Positions 34,317-43,803 are shown, numbered from the stretch's first letter. The stretch is 64,000 bases of DNA from Microcella humidisoli (GCF_024362325.1 NZ_CP101497.1:186001-250000); one strand, 5' to 3'. Notes: a model not told the origin generated them from the letters alone. Numbers and translations are program-made.

Positions 34317-35332
34317 CGGTCGCGCTCGGCCTGCAGCTCGATGACGGCTTTGCCCCGGGTCTGCTGGCGCGCGAGGCGGTCCATGGCCTCTGCGGCGCGC
34401 TCGAGCGGGACCACCTCGTCGATCGGAGCGCGCAGGCTGCCCGCGGCGATCATCTCGAGCAGGATGCTGAGGTCATCGCCGCTCTCGCGCTGCATGACCG
34501 CCGTGAGGCGGTGGCGCACCCACGGGTTGAGCAGCAGGGCACGCAATTGGCGGTCGGCACCGCGCAGCAGCGGACCGCCCGACTTGTCGGCGCCCACGAT
34601 CACGAGCGTGCCGCGCTCTGCGAGCGCGCGCCGCAGCACGTGCAGCGCACGGCCGTCGGCGGCCTCGATGATGACGTCGAAGCGCCCCCAGTCGCGCGGC
34701 TCGCTCGTGGCACGGTAGTCGATCACTCGCTCGGCACCGAGCGACCGCACGAACTCTGCCTTGGCGGCACTCGCGATCCCCGTGACCCGGGCACCCTGAG
34801 CGACCGCGAGTTGCGTCATGAACGATCCGACCCCGCCCCCTGCACCGATGATGAGCACTCGCTGACCCGACTGCACGCGGGCGCTGTCGCGCACCGCCTG
34901 CAGAGCCGTGCCGGCGGAGATCGGCAGCGTCGCCGCATCCGTCATCGAGACGCCGTCGGGGATGCGCGCGATCTTCGCCGGCGAGGCCACGACGAGTTCT
35001 GCGAACGCGGCGGGTGCTGAACCGGCGACCCGGTCGCCGACCGCGAAGCCGCTCACCTCGCTGCCGACCGCCTCGATGATCCCGGCGAAGGCGAGCCCGA
35101 TGATCGGCTGCCGCAGAGTCCGGAGACCCAGCGCGAGACGCACCGCGTACGGATCACCCTTCATGAGGTGCACGGTGCCCGAGTCGGGGCTGGCCGCGAA
35201 CACGCGCACGAGCACCTGCTCGGGGCCCGGGCTCGGCGCGGGCATCCGGTCGATGCTCAGAACCTCGGGCCCGCCGTAGCCGTGCTGGACGATCGCGGTC
35301 ATGGTGGCGGTGGTGGGGGCGGCGGTGGTCAT
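34313..35332 (-). CDS. zinc-independent MDR / quinone-oxidoreductase-type alcohol dehydrogenase
   Basis: A 339-residue medium-chain dehydrogenase. It has the GroES-like N-terminus ([20 protein letters not shown]), [17 protein letters not shown] and the NAD(P) site [28 protein letters not shown]. No Cys/His zinc ligands are seen, so it belongs with NADPH:quinone reductases. It is the last gene of the XRE-regulator operon: its start overlaps the regulator stop (ATGA), so its level is tied to that regulator. Physiological substrate unknown. Confidence 0.85.
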   Translation of the reverse strand: MTTAAPTTATMTAIVQHGYGGPEVLSIDRMPAPSPGPEQVLVRVFAASPDSGTVHLMKGDPYAVRLALGLRTLRQPIIGLAFAGIIEAVGSEVSGFAVGDRVAGSAPAAFAELVVASPAKIARIPDGVSMTDAATLPISAGTALQAVRDSARVQSGQRVLIIGAGGGVGSFMTQLAVAQGARVTGIASAAKAEFVRSLGAERVIDYRATSEPRDWGRFDVIIEAADGRALHVLRRALAERGTLVIVGADKSGGPLLRGADRQLRALLLNPWVRHRLTAVMQRESGDDLSILLEMIAAGSLRAPIDEVVPLERAAEAMDRLARQQTRGKAVIELQAERDR

Positions 35333-35577
35333 GATGGAGCTCCGGTCGTGGTGGTGGTGGATGTGGTGGGGTAGCTGAACACCTCGTCGAGGCGCACACC
35401 GAGTGCGTGCGCGATCTGGAAGGCGACCTCGAGCGAGGGCGAGTACTTGCCCTGCTCGATGGCGATGATGGTCTGGCGGGTGACGCCCACCCGCTCGGCG
35501 AGCTCGGCCTGCGTCAACTCGCCAGCGGCGAAGCGGAGGGCACGGATGCTGTTGGTCACGCGCGTGGGCTTCACCAT
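35329..35577 (-). CDS. small XRE-family HTH transcriptional regulator
   Basis: An 82-residue Cro/CI-type repressor: [48 protein letters not shown] forms the HTH (quoted in part), closely resembling the YgzD/YozG group usually found beside small membrane proteins. The tail ends in a run of Thr. It overlaps both neighbours, the membrane protein stop upstream and the oxidoreductase start downstream (ATGA). Two matching palindromes in the operon promoter are its likely autoregulatory sites. Confidence 0.9.
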   Translation of the reverse strand: MVKPTRVTNSIRALRFAAGELTQAELAERVGVTRQTIIAIEQGKYSPSLEVAFQIAHALGVRLDEVFSYPTTSTTTTTGAPS

Positions 35578-36074
35578 GCGGGCACTCCCCCGCGGTACAG
35601 CGCGATCTTCGTGACGGTCTCGAGCATCGCCGAGAGGAAGAAGCCCAGGTAGAGCACGTTGGCGATCCAGAAGGGGTCGAGCTCGAGCATCGCGAAGATG
35701 AGCGCGGCGAGCGCGGCGGCGATCAGGAGGCCGCGCGAGGTGAACTCTGCGCGCGCCTTGATCTGCTTGTCGCGAATGTCGGTGCCGTGCCCGTCTTTCC
35801 CCGTCGTGACGGCCACGACGATCGACACGATGATCATCGCGACGATCCCGGCACCGATGCTCCAGAGCATGGCGTCGACGTAGGGGGTCTCGGGCATGGG
35901 GGTCACGGCCGCTCGCGAGAGCAGCACACTGAGGTAGACCGTGAAGTGGACGATCGAGACGATCAGCCCGGCCCACGCGACCTTCTCTTCGTAGGTCATG
36001 TCACTGCTGGTCGCGTCGCTGTCGGTCGTGTCACTGCTGGTCGTGTTGCTCTTCGTCGCGTCGCTGTCGGCCAT
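35571..36074 (-). CDS. four-helix membrane protein of XRE-regulator operon
   Basis: A 167-residue protein. The first 27 residues are almost only Ser, Thr, Asp, Ala and Asn ([17 protein letters not shown]...), encoded by short repeated codons. Four hydrophobic helices follow (about 33-55, 68-90, 112-130, 138-155), with a basic loop [20 protein letters not shown]. The layout matches small membrane proteins encoded beside YgzD-like regulators, whose function is unknown. GGGAGG six bases before the ATG at 36074 rules out the upstream in-frame start. Confidence 0.75.
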   Translation of the reverse strand: MADSDATKSNTTSSDTTDSDATSSDMTYEEKVAWAGLIVSIVHFTVYLSVLLSRAAVTPMPETPYVDAMLWSIGAGIVAMIIVSIVVAVTTGKDGHGTDIRDKQIKARAEFTSRGLLIAAALAALIFAMLELDPFWIANVLYLGFFLSAMLETVTKIALYRGGVPAW

Positions 36075-36094
36075 GTCGGCCTCCCTTCGAAAAA

Positions 36095-36112
36095 TGTCAA
36101 GAATGCTTGACA
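36095..36112. promoter_or_regulatory. operator 2 of XRE operon (at transcription start)
   Basis: TGTCAAG-AATG-CTTGACA, perfect 7-base arms around four bases. It covers the expected transcription start of the operon. The same site with six-base arms recurs 47 bases away over the -35 box. Confidence 0.7.
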
Positions 36113-36118
36113 CGTTCG

Positions 36119-36147
36119 AAGGTAAAGGATGGATTACATCATGTCAA
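36119..36147 (-). promoter_or_regulatory. sigma-70 type promoter of XRE operon
   Basis: On the minus strand a perfect -35 TTGACA (36147-36142), a 17-base spacer and -10 TACCTT (36124-36119). The expected start near 36112 gives a leader of about 38 bases to the ATG at 36074. Operators overlap both the -35 and the start site. Confidence 0.75.
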
Positions 36148-36158
36148 GTTTTCTTGAC
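36143..36158. promoter_or_regulatory. operator 1 of XRE operon (over -35)
   Basis: GTCAAG-TTTT-CTTGAC, perfect six-base arms with four-base spacer, identical in arms and spacing to operator 2. It overlaps the -35 box and the last codons of the upstream EamA gene. Confidence 0.7.
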
Positions 36159-37037
36159 TACTCCGGGCGGGGGGTCGAGCGCGGGGCGCGGCTGCAGCAC
36201 CGCGGCCGCCAAGCCCGTGAGCATGATCGCCCCTCCCACGAACTCCGTCACCGAGGGCACCTCGCCCTGCACGAGCCACGCGGTCAGGATGCCCACCACG
36301 GGCACGAGCAGCGTGAACGGCACCACAGCGCTCGTCGGGTAGCGCGCGAGCAGCGAGTTCCAGATGCCGTAGCCGATGAGGCTCGCGAAGACGGCCGTGT
36401 AGACCGTGCTGAGAATGGCGACCCACGACAGCCCGGTCAGCGCCTGCCACACCACGGGAGGGGAATCGACGACAAGCGAGAGGGCGAGCGCCGGCAGGGG
36501 GACGACGAGGCCCGACCACACGACGAGCGACAGCCCCGAGCTCGCCTGCGCCCGACGCGCCAGCACATTGCCGATCGACCACGACAGCGCAGCGCCGAGC
36601 GTCACGATGAGCGGCAGCCAGGGCGCCGCCTGAGCGTGCCCCACGATCACGAGCGCAAGGCCCGCCATGCCGAGAACCACCCCGACCACTTGGCGCGGGG
36701 TCGGCCGCTCGCGCAGCACCAGCGCCGCCACGACGAGCGAGAACATGACCTGGGTCTGCAGCAGCAGCGAAGCAAGCCCCGGCGGCATGCCGAGAGCCAG
36801 GGCCAGGTAGAGCAGGGCGAACTGCCCGAGGCTGAGGAATCCGCCGACCAGGAGCAGCTGCCGCCAGCCGATGCCGGGCGGCTTCAGGAAGAAGACAGCG
36901 GGCACGCAGACCACGAGAAACCGCAGGGCGAGGAAGAGCAGCGGAGGGACATCCTGCTGCCCGGCGTCGATGATGACGAAGTTCGCGCCCCAGATGACGA
37001 CGACGAGCAGCGCGAGCAGCGAGTGCCGCAGGCTCAC
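36144..37037 (-). CDS. EamA/DMT-family transporter
   Basis: A 297-residue protein with about ten helices in two homologous five-helix halves, as in EamA exporters: LLALLVVVIWGANFVIID at the N-terminus, ALRFLVVCVPA, and LVLRERPTPRQVVGVVLGMAGLALV at the end of the first half; WIAILSTVYTAVF-like helices in the second. Likely an exporter of amino acids or metabolites. GTG at 37037 overlaps the yccF-like stop (GTGA). Its 3' end contains the -35/operator of the next operon. Confidence 0.85.
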   Translation of the reverse strand: MSLRHSLLALLVVVIWGANFVIIDAGQQDVPPLLFLALRFLVVCVPAVFFLKPPGIGWRQLLLVGGFLSLGQFALLYLALALGMPPGLASLLLQTQVMFSLVVAALVLRERPTPRQVVGVVLGMAGLALVIVGHAQAAPWLPLIVTLGAALSWSIGNVLARRAQASSGLSLVVWSGLVVPLPALALSLVVDSPPVVWQALTGLSWVAILSTVYTAVFASLIGYGIWNSLLARYPTSAVVPFTLLVPVVGILTAWLVQGEVPSVTEFVGGAIMLTGLAAAVLQPRPALDPPPGVVKKT

Positions 37038-37408
37038 CGCTGGTCGACGATGTCTTTGCCGAGCGGCAGCAGCGCCACCGGCACCATCTTCAGGTTCGCC
37101 CACGCGAACGGAATACCGATGATCGTGATGGCGAGGGCGACGGCCGAGGTCACGTGCGCGATCGCGAGCCACCAGCCGGCCAGCAGCACCCAGATGATGT
37201 TGCCGAGAACCGACCACACCCCGGCATTCGGCTTGTCGACGACGGTCTTGCCGAACGGCCACAGCGAGTACACGCCGATGCGCCAGGCCGCGATGCCCCA
37301 CGGGATCGTGACGATGAGCACGAACATGATGAGCGCCGCGAGGGCGTAGGCGAGGAACAGCCAGAAGCCCGAGAGCACGAGCCAGATGATGTTGAGCAGG
37401 GTGCGCAT
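37034..37408 (-). CDS. YccF-domain inner-membrane protein
   Basis: A 124-residue protein with two copies of the YccF repeat: NIIWLVLSGFWLFLAY...VTIPWGIAAWRIGVYSLWPFGK and NIIWVLLAGWWLAIAH...IIGIPFAWANLKMVPVALLPLGK (both quoted in part). About four to five helices. The family is common and uncharacterised; E. coli YccF is an inner-membrane protein. Co-translated with the EamA gene. Confidence 0.9.
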   Translation of the reverse strand: MRTLLNIIWLVLSGFWLFLAYALAALIMFVLIVTIPWGIAAWRIGVYSLWPFGKTVVDKPNAGVWSVLGNIIWVLLAGWWLAIAHVTSAVALAITIIGIPFAWANLKMVPVALLPLGKDIVDQR

Positions 37409-37486
37409 GGCATCAGTCTGGCACCAGTTGCGTCGCCGTTCAGTACGGCGAGCGGGACGGGTCCATCAGTGCGTGACAGCGACCAG

Positions 37487-37856
37487 TGGTGGAGATGGGG
37501 GGAATTGAACCCCCGTCCATCGCTGTGAGCCGGAGCCTTCTACGGGCGTAGTCTGCTGAAACGTTCTCCTCGGCTCCGACCTTTGTTGCAGACCCCTAGG
37601 TCGACGAGCCCAGCCTCAGTTTAAGTCCCACGTGCACCTGAGGCGCAGGCACGCAGCAAGTCTCCTTCATGACGCCAGTGATCGGGTCGGAGACGCACCC
37701 GGACTGACGGACTATCTACTCTGCCTAGGCGGCGAGAGCGAAGTCGGTGCGCTTAGCATTGGCACCTGTTGTTTGCAGAGATCGTTAACGAGATAACCCT
37801 GCATCCTCGACCCGCTTCTCACCGTTTCGCAGGCGATGTCGAAACCGATCATCCCC
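37487..37856 (-). ncRNA. ssrA: tmRNA (transfer-messenger RNA)
   Basis: A 370-base RNA that rescues stalled ribosomes with SmpB. The 5' end GGGGATGATCGGTTTCGACA is at 37856-37837 and the 3' end GGGTTCAATTCCCCCCATCTCCACCA, with the CCA encoded, ends at 37487. The 7-base acceptor stem pairs with one G-U. The T-arm GGGGTTCAATTCCCC is clear. The tag frame lies at 37763-37725: GCC resume codon, then ANAKRTDFALAA and TAG. smpB is about 3 kb away. Confidence 0.97.
37725..37763 (-). other. tmRNA proteolysis-tag reading frame
   Basis: Reads A-N-A-K-R-T-D-F-A-L-A-A then TAG. The C-terminal ALAA is the usual ClpXP/ClpAP recognition end. Confidence 0.9.
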
Positions 37857-38012
37857 TCGGTCACTCGCGCGCATCCCGACGAATCGAGAGGTGCACGAGC
37901 GGGTCGCTGTCACGCACTGTGGAGTTGTGGGGGCCGGCGCACGAGGCCCGGCGGTCAGACGCCGTTCGCGGCGTAGCCCTACAGTATACGTCACCGCTGA
38001 CAGGAGGACCCG

Positions 38013-38678
38013 ATGACCCCCCTCACCCTCACCGTGCAAGGCACCGCCCGCATCGAGCTCGAGCCCGAGCGGGCCACCGTGCGGTTCACGGTCGCCGCCG
38101 ATGGCCCCGACCGGCGTCCCGTCGTCGACGCGGTGACCGCGAGCCTCGCCGCGGTCAGTGCCCTGCTCGACGAGCGATGCGACGCCGAGGCCGGACCGAT
38201 CCTCGCGTGGTCGGTCGACCAGGTCGCGGCGAGCGCGCAGCGACCGTGGACGAACGACGGCAGCCAGGCCCCGCTCGTGCACCGGGCGAGCACGTCGGGG
38301 CGGGCGACCCTGCTGGCTGAGGCGACGGGCGTCGCCGAGCTCGTCGACACCCTCGCCGGCCACGGTACGGTCGCGATCGATGCACTCGAGTGGTCGCTGA
38401 CGGATGCCCGGCTCGCCGCCGCGCAATCCGAGGTGCGCACGCTCGCGGTCGGCGACGCGCTCGGCCGGGCGCAGGTGCTCGCGGCGGCGGTCGGCAGGTC
38501 GGAGGTCGTGGCAGTCGCCCTCGCCGACCCCGGCATGCTCGACGGCCCGTCGCCCATCCCCCAGCCGCGGTTCGAGAAAGCCATGGCGATGGCGATGGAT
38601 GCCGGCGGCTCGGGATTCGCCCTGCGGCCCCAGCCGATCATCATCGAGATCGCGGTCGACGCACGATTCACGGCCTGA
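38013..38678 (+). CDS. SIMPL (DUF541) domain protein
   Basis: A 221-residue protein of the SIMPL family, known by LTVQGTARIELEPERATVRFTVAADG at the start, a middle helix-rich part (RLAAAQSEVRTLAVGDALGRAQVLAAAVG) and the C-terminal strand IIIEIAVDARF. No signal peptide is visible, unlike many SIMPL proteins, so it is likely cytoplasmic here. The family is loosely tied to stress or signalling; function unknown. AGGAGGA precedes the ATG, and TACAGT at 37980-37985 could be its -10. Confidence 0.85.
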   Translation: MTPLTLTVQGTARIELEPERATVRFTVAADGPDRRPVVDAVTASLAAVSALLDERCDAEAGPILAWSVDQVAASAQRPWTNDGSQAPLVHRASTSGRATLLAEATGVAELVDTLAGHGTVAIDALEWSLTDARLAAAQSEVRTLAVGDALGRAQVLAAAVGRSEVVAVALADPGMLDGPSPIPQPRFEKAMAMAMDAGGSGFALRPQPIIIEIAVDARFTA

Positions 38679-38788
38679 GCGCGGTTCGCGAAGCGAACAG
38701 CACACCCGTTCGGGGGTGGGTGCCGAGGCGCCCTCGCCGGTAGCCTGACGTGTGTCGTATCCGGGGGGATGCGCAGGGGGGATTCATC

Positions 38789-40327
38789 GTGGTCAGCATG
38801 GTCGGCAAGCTCAGTCGCACGGTCGCGGCATCAGCGGCGAGTGCCGCCCTCATCATCGCCGCCGGCATCAGCCCGGCCACCGCGGTGACCCCGACCAGCG
38901 CATCGGGCGTGGCGCGCACCGCGGTCGCGCCCGCGGCGCCGTCGTGCGGCGACACCCTGTGCCTCGAGTGGGAGCGTCGGGGCGGCACGCTCGGCAAGCC
39001 CATCGCGACCTCGTCACCGAACGTCGTCACGCTCGACAACGGCGGCCAGTCGGTCGTGGTCGGCGACCGTGCGGGCAACATCTGGGCGTTGCACCTCTCG
39101 GACGGCTCGTGGGTGGGCGGCTGGCCGGTGCGCACGGGCGGAATCGTGGTCGACTCGACGCCGGCGGTGTTCGGCAGCGGCGACTCCGCGCGCGTGTACG
39201 TCGGCGTGGGTGGCAGTGCGAGCCCGAGCAAGGGCGGCATCTGGAAGATCAAGAACAACGGCGTGGTGATGTGGAAGGTGACGCCGCGCGCGCACCCCAC
39301 GCAGTCGGGCACGCGCGGCGTCAAGGCCTCCGTGTCGCTCGGACACCTGCGCGGCCCGTCGACTCTCGACGTGTACGCCCCGACGATGGGGCAGCTGCAC
39401 TACGCGCTCGCGACCGAGTCGGGCTCGAGCATCCCTGGATTCTGGTGGGTCTCGGCCGACTCGACCTTCTCGACGGCGGCGCTGGCCGATCTCTACGGCA
39501 CGGGCCGCGACTACGTCGTCACGGGAGCCGACTCGACGGCGGGCACCTCGTACTACCGCTCGTACACGAACGGTGGCGCCCTGCGCATCCTGAAGCCGAC
39601 GGGCCGCTCCGGCGAGCGGTATCCCAACCGCGGGCTCATCTGCGAGCGCCGTACCAACCAGGTCGTGCAGTCGTCGCCCGCCGTCGGCCCCGTGCTCGCG
39701 GGTGGCGCGACCGGCATCGCTTTCGGCACCGGCACGTACTACAAGAACCAGACCTCGACGAAGTACATCTTCATGGTCGACGACCGTTGCCGCGACGTCT
39801 GGAAGCGTCAGCTCGACGGCGCCACCGGGTCGAGCCCGGCCATGGCCGACATCATGGGCGACGGCAGCCTCGACGTCGTGATCGCCGCGCGCGTCGGCGC
39901 GTCGACCACCACCGTCTGGGCACTCGACGGCGCCACGGGCAACACGCTGTGGAGCAGCCCGGTGAGCGGCGGCGTCTTCGGCTCGGTCGTGACGGCTGAT
40001 CTCGGCGACGGCTACCAGAGCGTGCTCGTGCCCACGGCGAGCGGGCTGCGGATCCTCGACGGCCGCACGGGCGAACTCGTGCACGCCATCGGCGGCATCG
40101 GGCTGCAGAACTCGCCGCTGGTCACCGCGCGACCGGATGGCACCATCGGCGTGACAATCGCGGGCTATGTCGGCGAACTGTCCGGAGGCCGCGTCGCCCT
40201 GCGCAGCATCGTGCAGCACTACTCGATCCCGGGCAGCGACGGCGCGACCGTCGATGACGCGGGCTCGTGGCCGATGTTCCACCGCGACCCGCAGCTGACC
40301 GGAACCGCGCCCCTAAACGTCGACTGA
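38789..40327 (+). CDS. secreted PQQ-like / FG-GAP beta-propeller protein
   Basis: A 512-residue protein with a signal peptide (VGKLSRTVAASAASAALIIAAGISPATA) and no membrane anchor, so probably released. The body has repeated blades with FG-GAP or PQQ-like features: VVVGDRAGNIWALHLSDGSWVGG, MADIMGDGSLDVVIAA, VWALDGATGNTLWSSPVSGG, LRILDGRTGELVHAIGG (each a separate blade). No catalytic signature is recognised; such propellers bind ligands or proteins. GTG at 38789 follows GCAGGGGGGA; ATG at 38798 is an alternative. Confidence 0.75.
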   Translation: MVSMVGKLSRTVAASAASAALIIAAGISPATAVTPTSASGVARTAVAPAAPSCGDTLCLEWERRGGTLGKPIATSSPNVVTLDNGGQSVVVGDRAGNIWALHLSDGSWVGGWPVRTGGIVVDSTPAVFGSGDSARVYVGVGGSASPSKGGIWKIKNNGVVMWKVTPRAHPTQSGTRGVKASVSLGHLRGPSTLDVYAPTMGQLHYALATESGSSIPGFWWVSADSTFSTAALADLYGTGRDYVVTGADSTAGTSYYRSYTNGGALRILKPTGRSGERYPNRGLICERRTNQVVQSSPAVGPVLAGGATGIAFGTGTYYKNQTSTKYIFMVDDRCRDVWKRQLDGATGSSPAMADIMGDGSLDVVIAARVGASTTTVWALDGATGNTLWSSPVSGGVFGSVVTADLGDGYQSVLVPTASGLRILDGRTGELVHAIGGIGLQNSPLVTARPDGTIGVTIAGYVGELSGGRVALRSIVQHYSIPGSDGATVDDAGSWPMFHRDPQLTGTAPLNVD

Positions 40328-40347
40328 CGACGGGCGACCGACCGGCG

Positions 40348-40824
40348 CTAGTCGCCGAGCCGGTTGCGCGTGCGCATGGCGCGATCGGCTTCGCGCTTGT
40401 CCTGGCGCTCGCGCAGGGCGTGCCGCTTGTCGTACTCCTTCTTGCCCTTGGCGACGGCGAGCTCGACCTTCGCCCGGCCGTCGCTGAAGTAGATGCGCAG
40501 CGGCACGAGGGTGTAGCCGCCCTCTTTGACCTTCTGGCTGATCTTGATGATCTGCGCCTTGTGCAGCAGCATCTTGCGCTTGCGGCGGGGCGGGTGGTTC
40601 GTCCACGTGCCCTGCGTGTACTCGGGAATATGCACGGCATCGAGCCAGGCCTCACCGCCGTCGATGAAGCCGTAGCCGTCGACGAGGCTCGCGCGACCCA
40701 TGCGCAGCGACTTGACCTCGGTTCCGCTCAGCACGAGACCGGCCTCGTAGGTGTCTTCGATCGTGTAGTCGTGCCGCGCCTTGCGGTTGGTCGCGACGAC
40801 CTTCTCGCCCTTCTCCTTCGGCAC
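40348..40824 (-). CDS. smpB: SsrA-binding protein
   Basis: A 158-residue OB-fold RNA-binding partner of tmRNA. Motifs: [79 protein letters not shown] (quoted in part) and a basic C-terminal tail that enters the mRNA channel. GTG start with AGGAGGT about four bases upstream, a very strong ribosome-binding site. It lies in the prfB-ftsE-ftsX-smpB neighbourhood usual for actinobacteria. Confidence 0.97.
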   Translation of the reverse strand: MPKEKGEKVVATNRKARHDYTIEDTYEAGLVLSGTEVKSLRMGRASLVDGYGFIDGGEAWLDAVHIPEYTQGTWTNHPPRRKRKMLLHKAQIIKISQKVKEGGYTLVPLRIYFSDGRAKVELAVAKGKKEYDKRHALRERQDKREADRAMRTRNRLGD

Positions 40825-40883
40825 GGTTCACCTCCTACGCGATCGGCCTGCGGATGCTGCGCCCATCTCGAGCACAGCCCTCC

Positions 40884-40889
40884 AGTATA
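40884..40889 (-). promoter_or_regulatory. -10 box of smpB
   Basis: TATACT on the minus strand, 59 bases upstream of the smpB GTG. No good -35 was seen at 16-18 bases. Confidence 0.4.
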
Positions 40890-40943
40890 CCGCCACTCGG
40901 CGCGCAAGCGGCGCGAGGGCACCTATTGCGAGTGCGGCGGGCG

Positions 40944-41651
40944 TCAGTCCGTCGGCAGAACGACTTCCCACGTGCCCAGGAGTGTGAAGCCTGCCGCCTG
41001 CGCGAGCGACACGGACGCGACGTTGTCGACCTGGCAGCGATACTGCGGTTCATCCCCGAGCTGCAGCGCCCGGGCACTCAGTGCACGAACGGTCGCCACA
41101 CCGTGACCACGGCCTCGGTATGCGGGAAGAGTGAGCACCCCCGTGTCGGCCAGTGTGCTGCCATCCCAGGGGTACATGCTCGCCGCGCTCACCAGTCGAC
41201 CGTCGACAAAGCAGCCGAAGACGAGCCAGTGATCGAGCTCGACGAAAGCCTCGTCGACGTCGTCGTCGGGCGCATCGGCGGTGAAGCGATCAAACGCGGC
41301 GTGATCATCGAGCGTGAGCGCCCGCACGCCCGGCCGGATCGGTTCCGTGGCGAGCGCCCGCCCGTGAGCGGCCGTGACGTGGAAGATGTTGTCGGGCGCA
41401 TTGAGCGCGACGCCCGCCGCGAGAAGCGCTGAGGTGACCTGGTCGGCCTCCAACTCGTCACCATGCGTGACGCCCACTGCGTTCGCGCGGGGCGGCGAGA
41501 CCGCCAGAATGCGGGGACCACCCTCAACCGACATGATCGACACCGCCCACTCGTCGGTGAGTGTCGGATCGACGACCACGTGAACGCGGTCAGGCCGCGC
41601 TGAGAGCGAGACCCCGCGAGTCCAGAAGTCGGTGACGACGGCAGAGAACAC
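40944..41651 (-). CDS. GNAT-family N-acetyltransferase
   Basis: A 235-residue protein whose C-terminal half is a GNAT fold: GRLVSAASMYPWDG, VLTLPAYRGRGHGVATVRALSARALQ (acetyl-CoA loop RGRGHG, with R/Q-x-x-G-x-G/A form) and NVASVSLAQAAGFTLLGTW. The N-terminal 110 residues look like a second, weaker GNAT-like half. Substrate unknown. It sits eight bases after ftsX on the same strand. The GTG start at 41651 has no clear ribosome-binding site, so it is uncertain. Confidence 0.75.
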   Translation of the reverse strand: MFSAVVTDFWTRGVSLSARPDRVHVVVDPTLTDEWAVSIMSVEGGPRILAVSPPRANAVGVTHGDELEADQVTSALLAAGVALNAPDNIFHVTAAHGRALATEPIRPGVRALTLDDHAAFDRFTADAPDDDVDEAFVELDHWLVFGCFVDGRLVSAASMYPWDGSTLADTGVLTLPAYRGRGHGVATVRALSARALQLGDEPQYRCQVDNVASVSLAQAAGFTLLGTWEVVLPTD

Positions 41652-41658
41652 CGTGGCG

Positions 41659-42573
41659 TCAGACGCGCAGGTAGCGGGTGATGGCGACGTTGGCCGAGAG
41701 CGCCGCGAGCAGCGCGCCGGCACCGAGCAGGACGGGAACGACGAGCAGAGCATCCGACAGCCCGACGAACGAGGTGAGCGGCAGGGTCTCGGCGAGGTAC
41801 CCCTGCACGAAGAACTGCACGATGCCGACGACGGCGAGTCCTGCGAGCACCGAGCCGAGCAGCGCCGCGACGACGCCCTCGATGATGAACGGTGTCTGAA
41901 TGAATCGGTTGGATGCGCCGACAAGACGCATGATGCCGATCTCGCGGCGGCGCGAGAACGCGCTGAGCCGGATGGTCGTGGCGATGAGCAGCGCGGCGGC
42001 GACGAGCATGAGCGCGGCGATGCCGATGGCCGTCAGGCTCGAAGCGTTGAGGATGTCGAAGATCTGGTCGAGATAGCTGCGCTGGTCGACGATGCTCTCG
42101 ACCCCCGCGAGCCCTCCGAGCGCGTCGGCGAGGATCGCGCTCTGCGTGGGGTCGATGAGGTTGACCCAGAACGCTTCGGGCAGCAGCTCAGGGGTGATGA
42201 GGTCAGCAACAGCGTCTCCCGCGAACTGCTCTTGGAAGTTGTCGTAGGCCTGCTGCTGGGTCTCGAAGTAGAAGGTGTCGATGAAGGGGGCCAGCGTCTC
42301 GCTCTCGAGCTGCGCCTCGACAAGCGCGACCTGCTCGGGCGTGGCGGCCTGCTGGTCGCAGCCGCCGACGGTCGAGAACTCGGTGCACATGTACACCGCG
42401 ACCTGCGCGCGGTCGAACCAGTACGACTTCATCTGGGTGATCTGCATCTGCAGGAGGATGGCCGCACCCACGAAGGTCAGCGAGATGAAGGTGACGAGCA
42501 CGACCGAGATGACCATGCTGAGGTTGCGACGCAGGCCCTGACCGACCTCGCCGAGCACGAGTCCGAGCCTCAT
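41659..42573 (-). CDS. ftsX: cell-division permease-like protein FtsX
   Basis: A 304-residue protein with four helices: one near residues 22-42 after a cytoplasmic [20 protein letters not shown], a large extracellular domain (about 45-175) with Cys residues, then three C-terminal helices around [20 protein letters not shown], the conserved FtsX/MacB cytoplasmic loop. With FtsE it relays division signals to peptidoglycan hydrolases. Its ATG overlaps the ftsE stop (ATGA). Confidence 0.95.
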   Translation of the reverse strand: MRLGLVLGEVGQGLRRNLSMVISVVLVTFISLTFVGAAILLQMQITQMKSYWFDRAQVAVYMCTEFSTVGGCDQQAATPEQVALVEAQLESETLAPFIDTFYFETQQQAYDNFQEQFAGDAVADLITPELLPEAFWVNLIDPTQSAILADALGGLAGVESIVDQRSYLDQIFDILNASSLTAIGIAALMLVAAALLIATTIRLSAFSRRREIGIMRLVGASNRFIQTPFIIEGVVAALLGSVLAGLAVVGIVQFFVQGYLAETLPLTSFVGLSDALLVVPVLLGAGALLAALSANVAITRYLRV

Positions 42574-43340
42574 GACGGTCCTCCCGTGCTCGCGGGTGCC
42601 GGGTAGGGCGACGCACTGGGCGCCATGCCGAAGCCCTGGCTGACGACAGGGTTGGCCTGCGTCTTGTAGCCGCCGCCGCGCTCATCGCGCACGATGCGGC
42701 CGCCGATGACCTCGATCACGCGCCGCTGCAGCCGGTCGACGATGCCCGCGTCGTGCGTGGCCATGATGACGGTCGTGCCGTTGGCGTTGATGCGCTCCAG
42801 CAGCGCCATGATGCCCGCGCTCGTCTCGGGGTCGAGGTTGCCGGTGGGCTCGTCGGCGAGCATGATCGCGGGCTTGTTGACGACGGCGCGCGCGATCGCG
42901 ACACGCTGCTGCTCGCCGCCCGAGAGCTCGTGCGGGAAACGCTGCGCCTTTCCGTCGAGGCCGACGGTCTGCAGAGCATCGGGAACCGCCTCGTGGATGA
43001 AGCCCTTGCTCTTGCCGATGACCTGCAGCGTGAACGCGACGTTGTCGAAGACCGTCTTGTTCGGCAGCAGACGGAAGTCTTGGAAGACGACGCCGAGGTT
43101 GCGGCGGAAGTACGGCACCTTGCGGCTCGAGATGCGGCCGAGATCCTGCCCGAGCACGTGGATCGCTCCGGCCGACGGCTTCTCCTCTTTGAGCACGAGG
43201 CGCAGGAAGGTCGACTTTCCCGAACCGGAGGCGCCCACGAGGAACACGAACTCACCGCTGAGAATCTCGAGGCTGACGCCGTTGAGCGCCGGCCTCGCTG
43301 TTCCGCGGTAGACCTTGGAGACCTCGTCGAATCGAATCAT
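42570..43340 (-). CDS. ftsE: cell-division ATP-binding protein FtsE
   Basis: A 256-residue ABC ATPase with Walker [11 protein letters not shown]-loop [13 protein letters not shown] (the FtsE type), signature LSGGEQQR, Walker [14 protein letters not shown] and MATHDAGIV. An extra C-terminal tail of about 30 Gly/Pro/Ser residues follows the ATPase fold. A TACGCT box eight bases before the ATG suggests a short or absent leader. Confidence 0.96.
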   Translation of the reverse strand: MIRFDEVSKVYRGTARPALNGVSLEILSGEFVFLVGASGSGKSTFLRLVLKEEKPSAGAIHVLGQDLGRISSRKVPYFRRNLGVVFQDFRLLPNKTVFDNVAFTLQVIGKSKGFIHEAVPDALQTVGLDGKAQRFPHELSGGEQQRVAIARAVVNKPAIMLADEPTGNLDPETSAGIMALLERINANGTTVIMATHDAGIVDRLQRRVIEVIGGRIVRDERGGGYKTQANPVVSQGFGMAPSASPYPAPASTGGPS

Positions 43341-43348
43341 CGTGGGTC

Positions 43349-43354
43349 AGCGTA
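43349..43354 (-). promoter_or_regulatory. -10 box of ftsE
   Basis: TACGCT on the minus strand, eight bases before the ATG at 43340. Confidence 0.4.
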
Positions 43355-43415
43355 AGCCGCGACCCGCGCCCCGGGCGGGTACGACACCCGCGCGGGCGCG
43401 CTTCTCAGGGCGCGC

Positions 43416-43790
43416 TTAGCCGGCGTCGGGCTCGGGCTGGGTGATGCCGATGACCGTGCCCTCGAGGTCACGGAACGATGCGTACGCGCCCCAGCCCTCG
43501 ACGACGTCGACCTCGGCGGCGATCTCGCCGCCCGCCGCCACGGCGCGAGCCAGCACGGCCTCGACATCGTCGACCGTGATGTACAGCCGGATGCCCTCGC
43601 CGCTCGGCCTGTAGTCGTCGCCTTCGGTGATCGCGATCGCGGCAGCGGCCGGGTCATCGTTCGGGAAGAACACCATGCGCTGGCCGTCGACCTCGGTCAG
43701 CTCGAGCTCGATCGCGAAGACCGTGGCGTAGAAGTCGCGCGCCTGCTCGAGGCGACGCGCGGGGATCTCGACGATGTTGATGCTCACCAT
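43416..43790 (-). CDS. VOC-family (glyoxalase/bleomycin-resistance fold) protein
   Basis: A 124-residue single-domain VOC protein. Two beta-alpha-beta-beta-beta units are visible: VSINIVEIPARRLEQARDFYATVF and LYITVDDVEAVLARAVAAGGEI, ending in GAYASFRDLEGTVIGITQP with the conserved D-x-EGN/T-like turn. Possible metal ligands are Glu residues in this turn; the classic His is missing. Substrate unknown. The ATG at 43790 is seven bases after TAGAGT, arguing for leaderless expression. Confidence 0.8.
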   Translation of the reverse strand: MVSINIVEIPARRLEQARDFYATVFAIELELTEVDGQRMVFFPNDDPAAAAIAITEGDDYRPSGEGIRLYITVDDVEAVLARAVAAGGEIAAEVDVVEGWGAYASFRDLEGTVIGITQPEPDAG

Positions 43791-43797
43791 GGCGAGC

Positions 43798-43803
43798 ACT
43801 CTA
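43798..43803 (-). promoter_or_regulatory. -10 box for leaderless VOC gene
   Basis: TAGAGT on the minus strand, seven bases before the ATG at 43790. Confidence 0.4.

Noticed and set aside
35998..36073. Short tandem repeats as a phase-variation tract.
   Set aside because: The repeats are imperfect and in multiples that keep frame; they encode the Ser/Thr/Asp-rich N-terminus.
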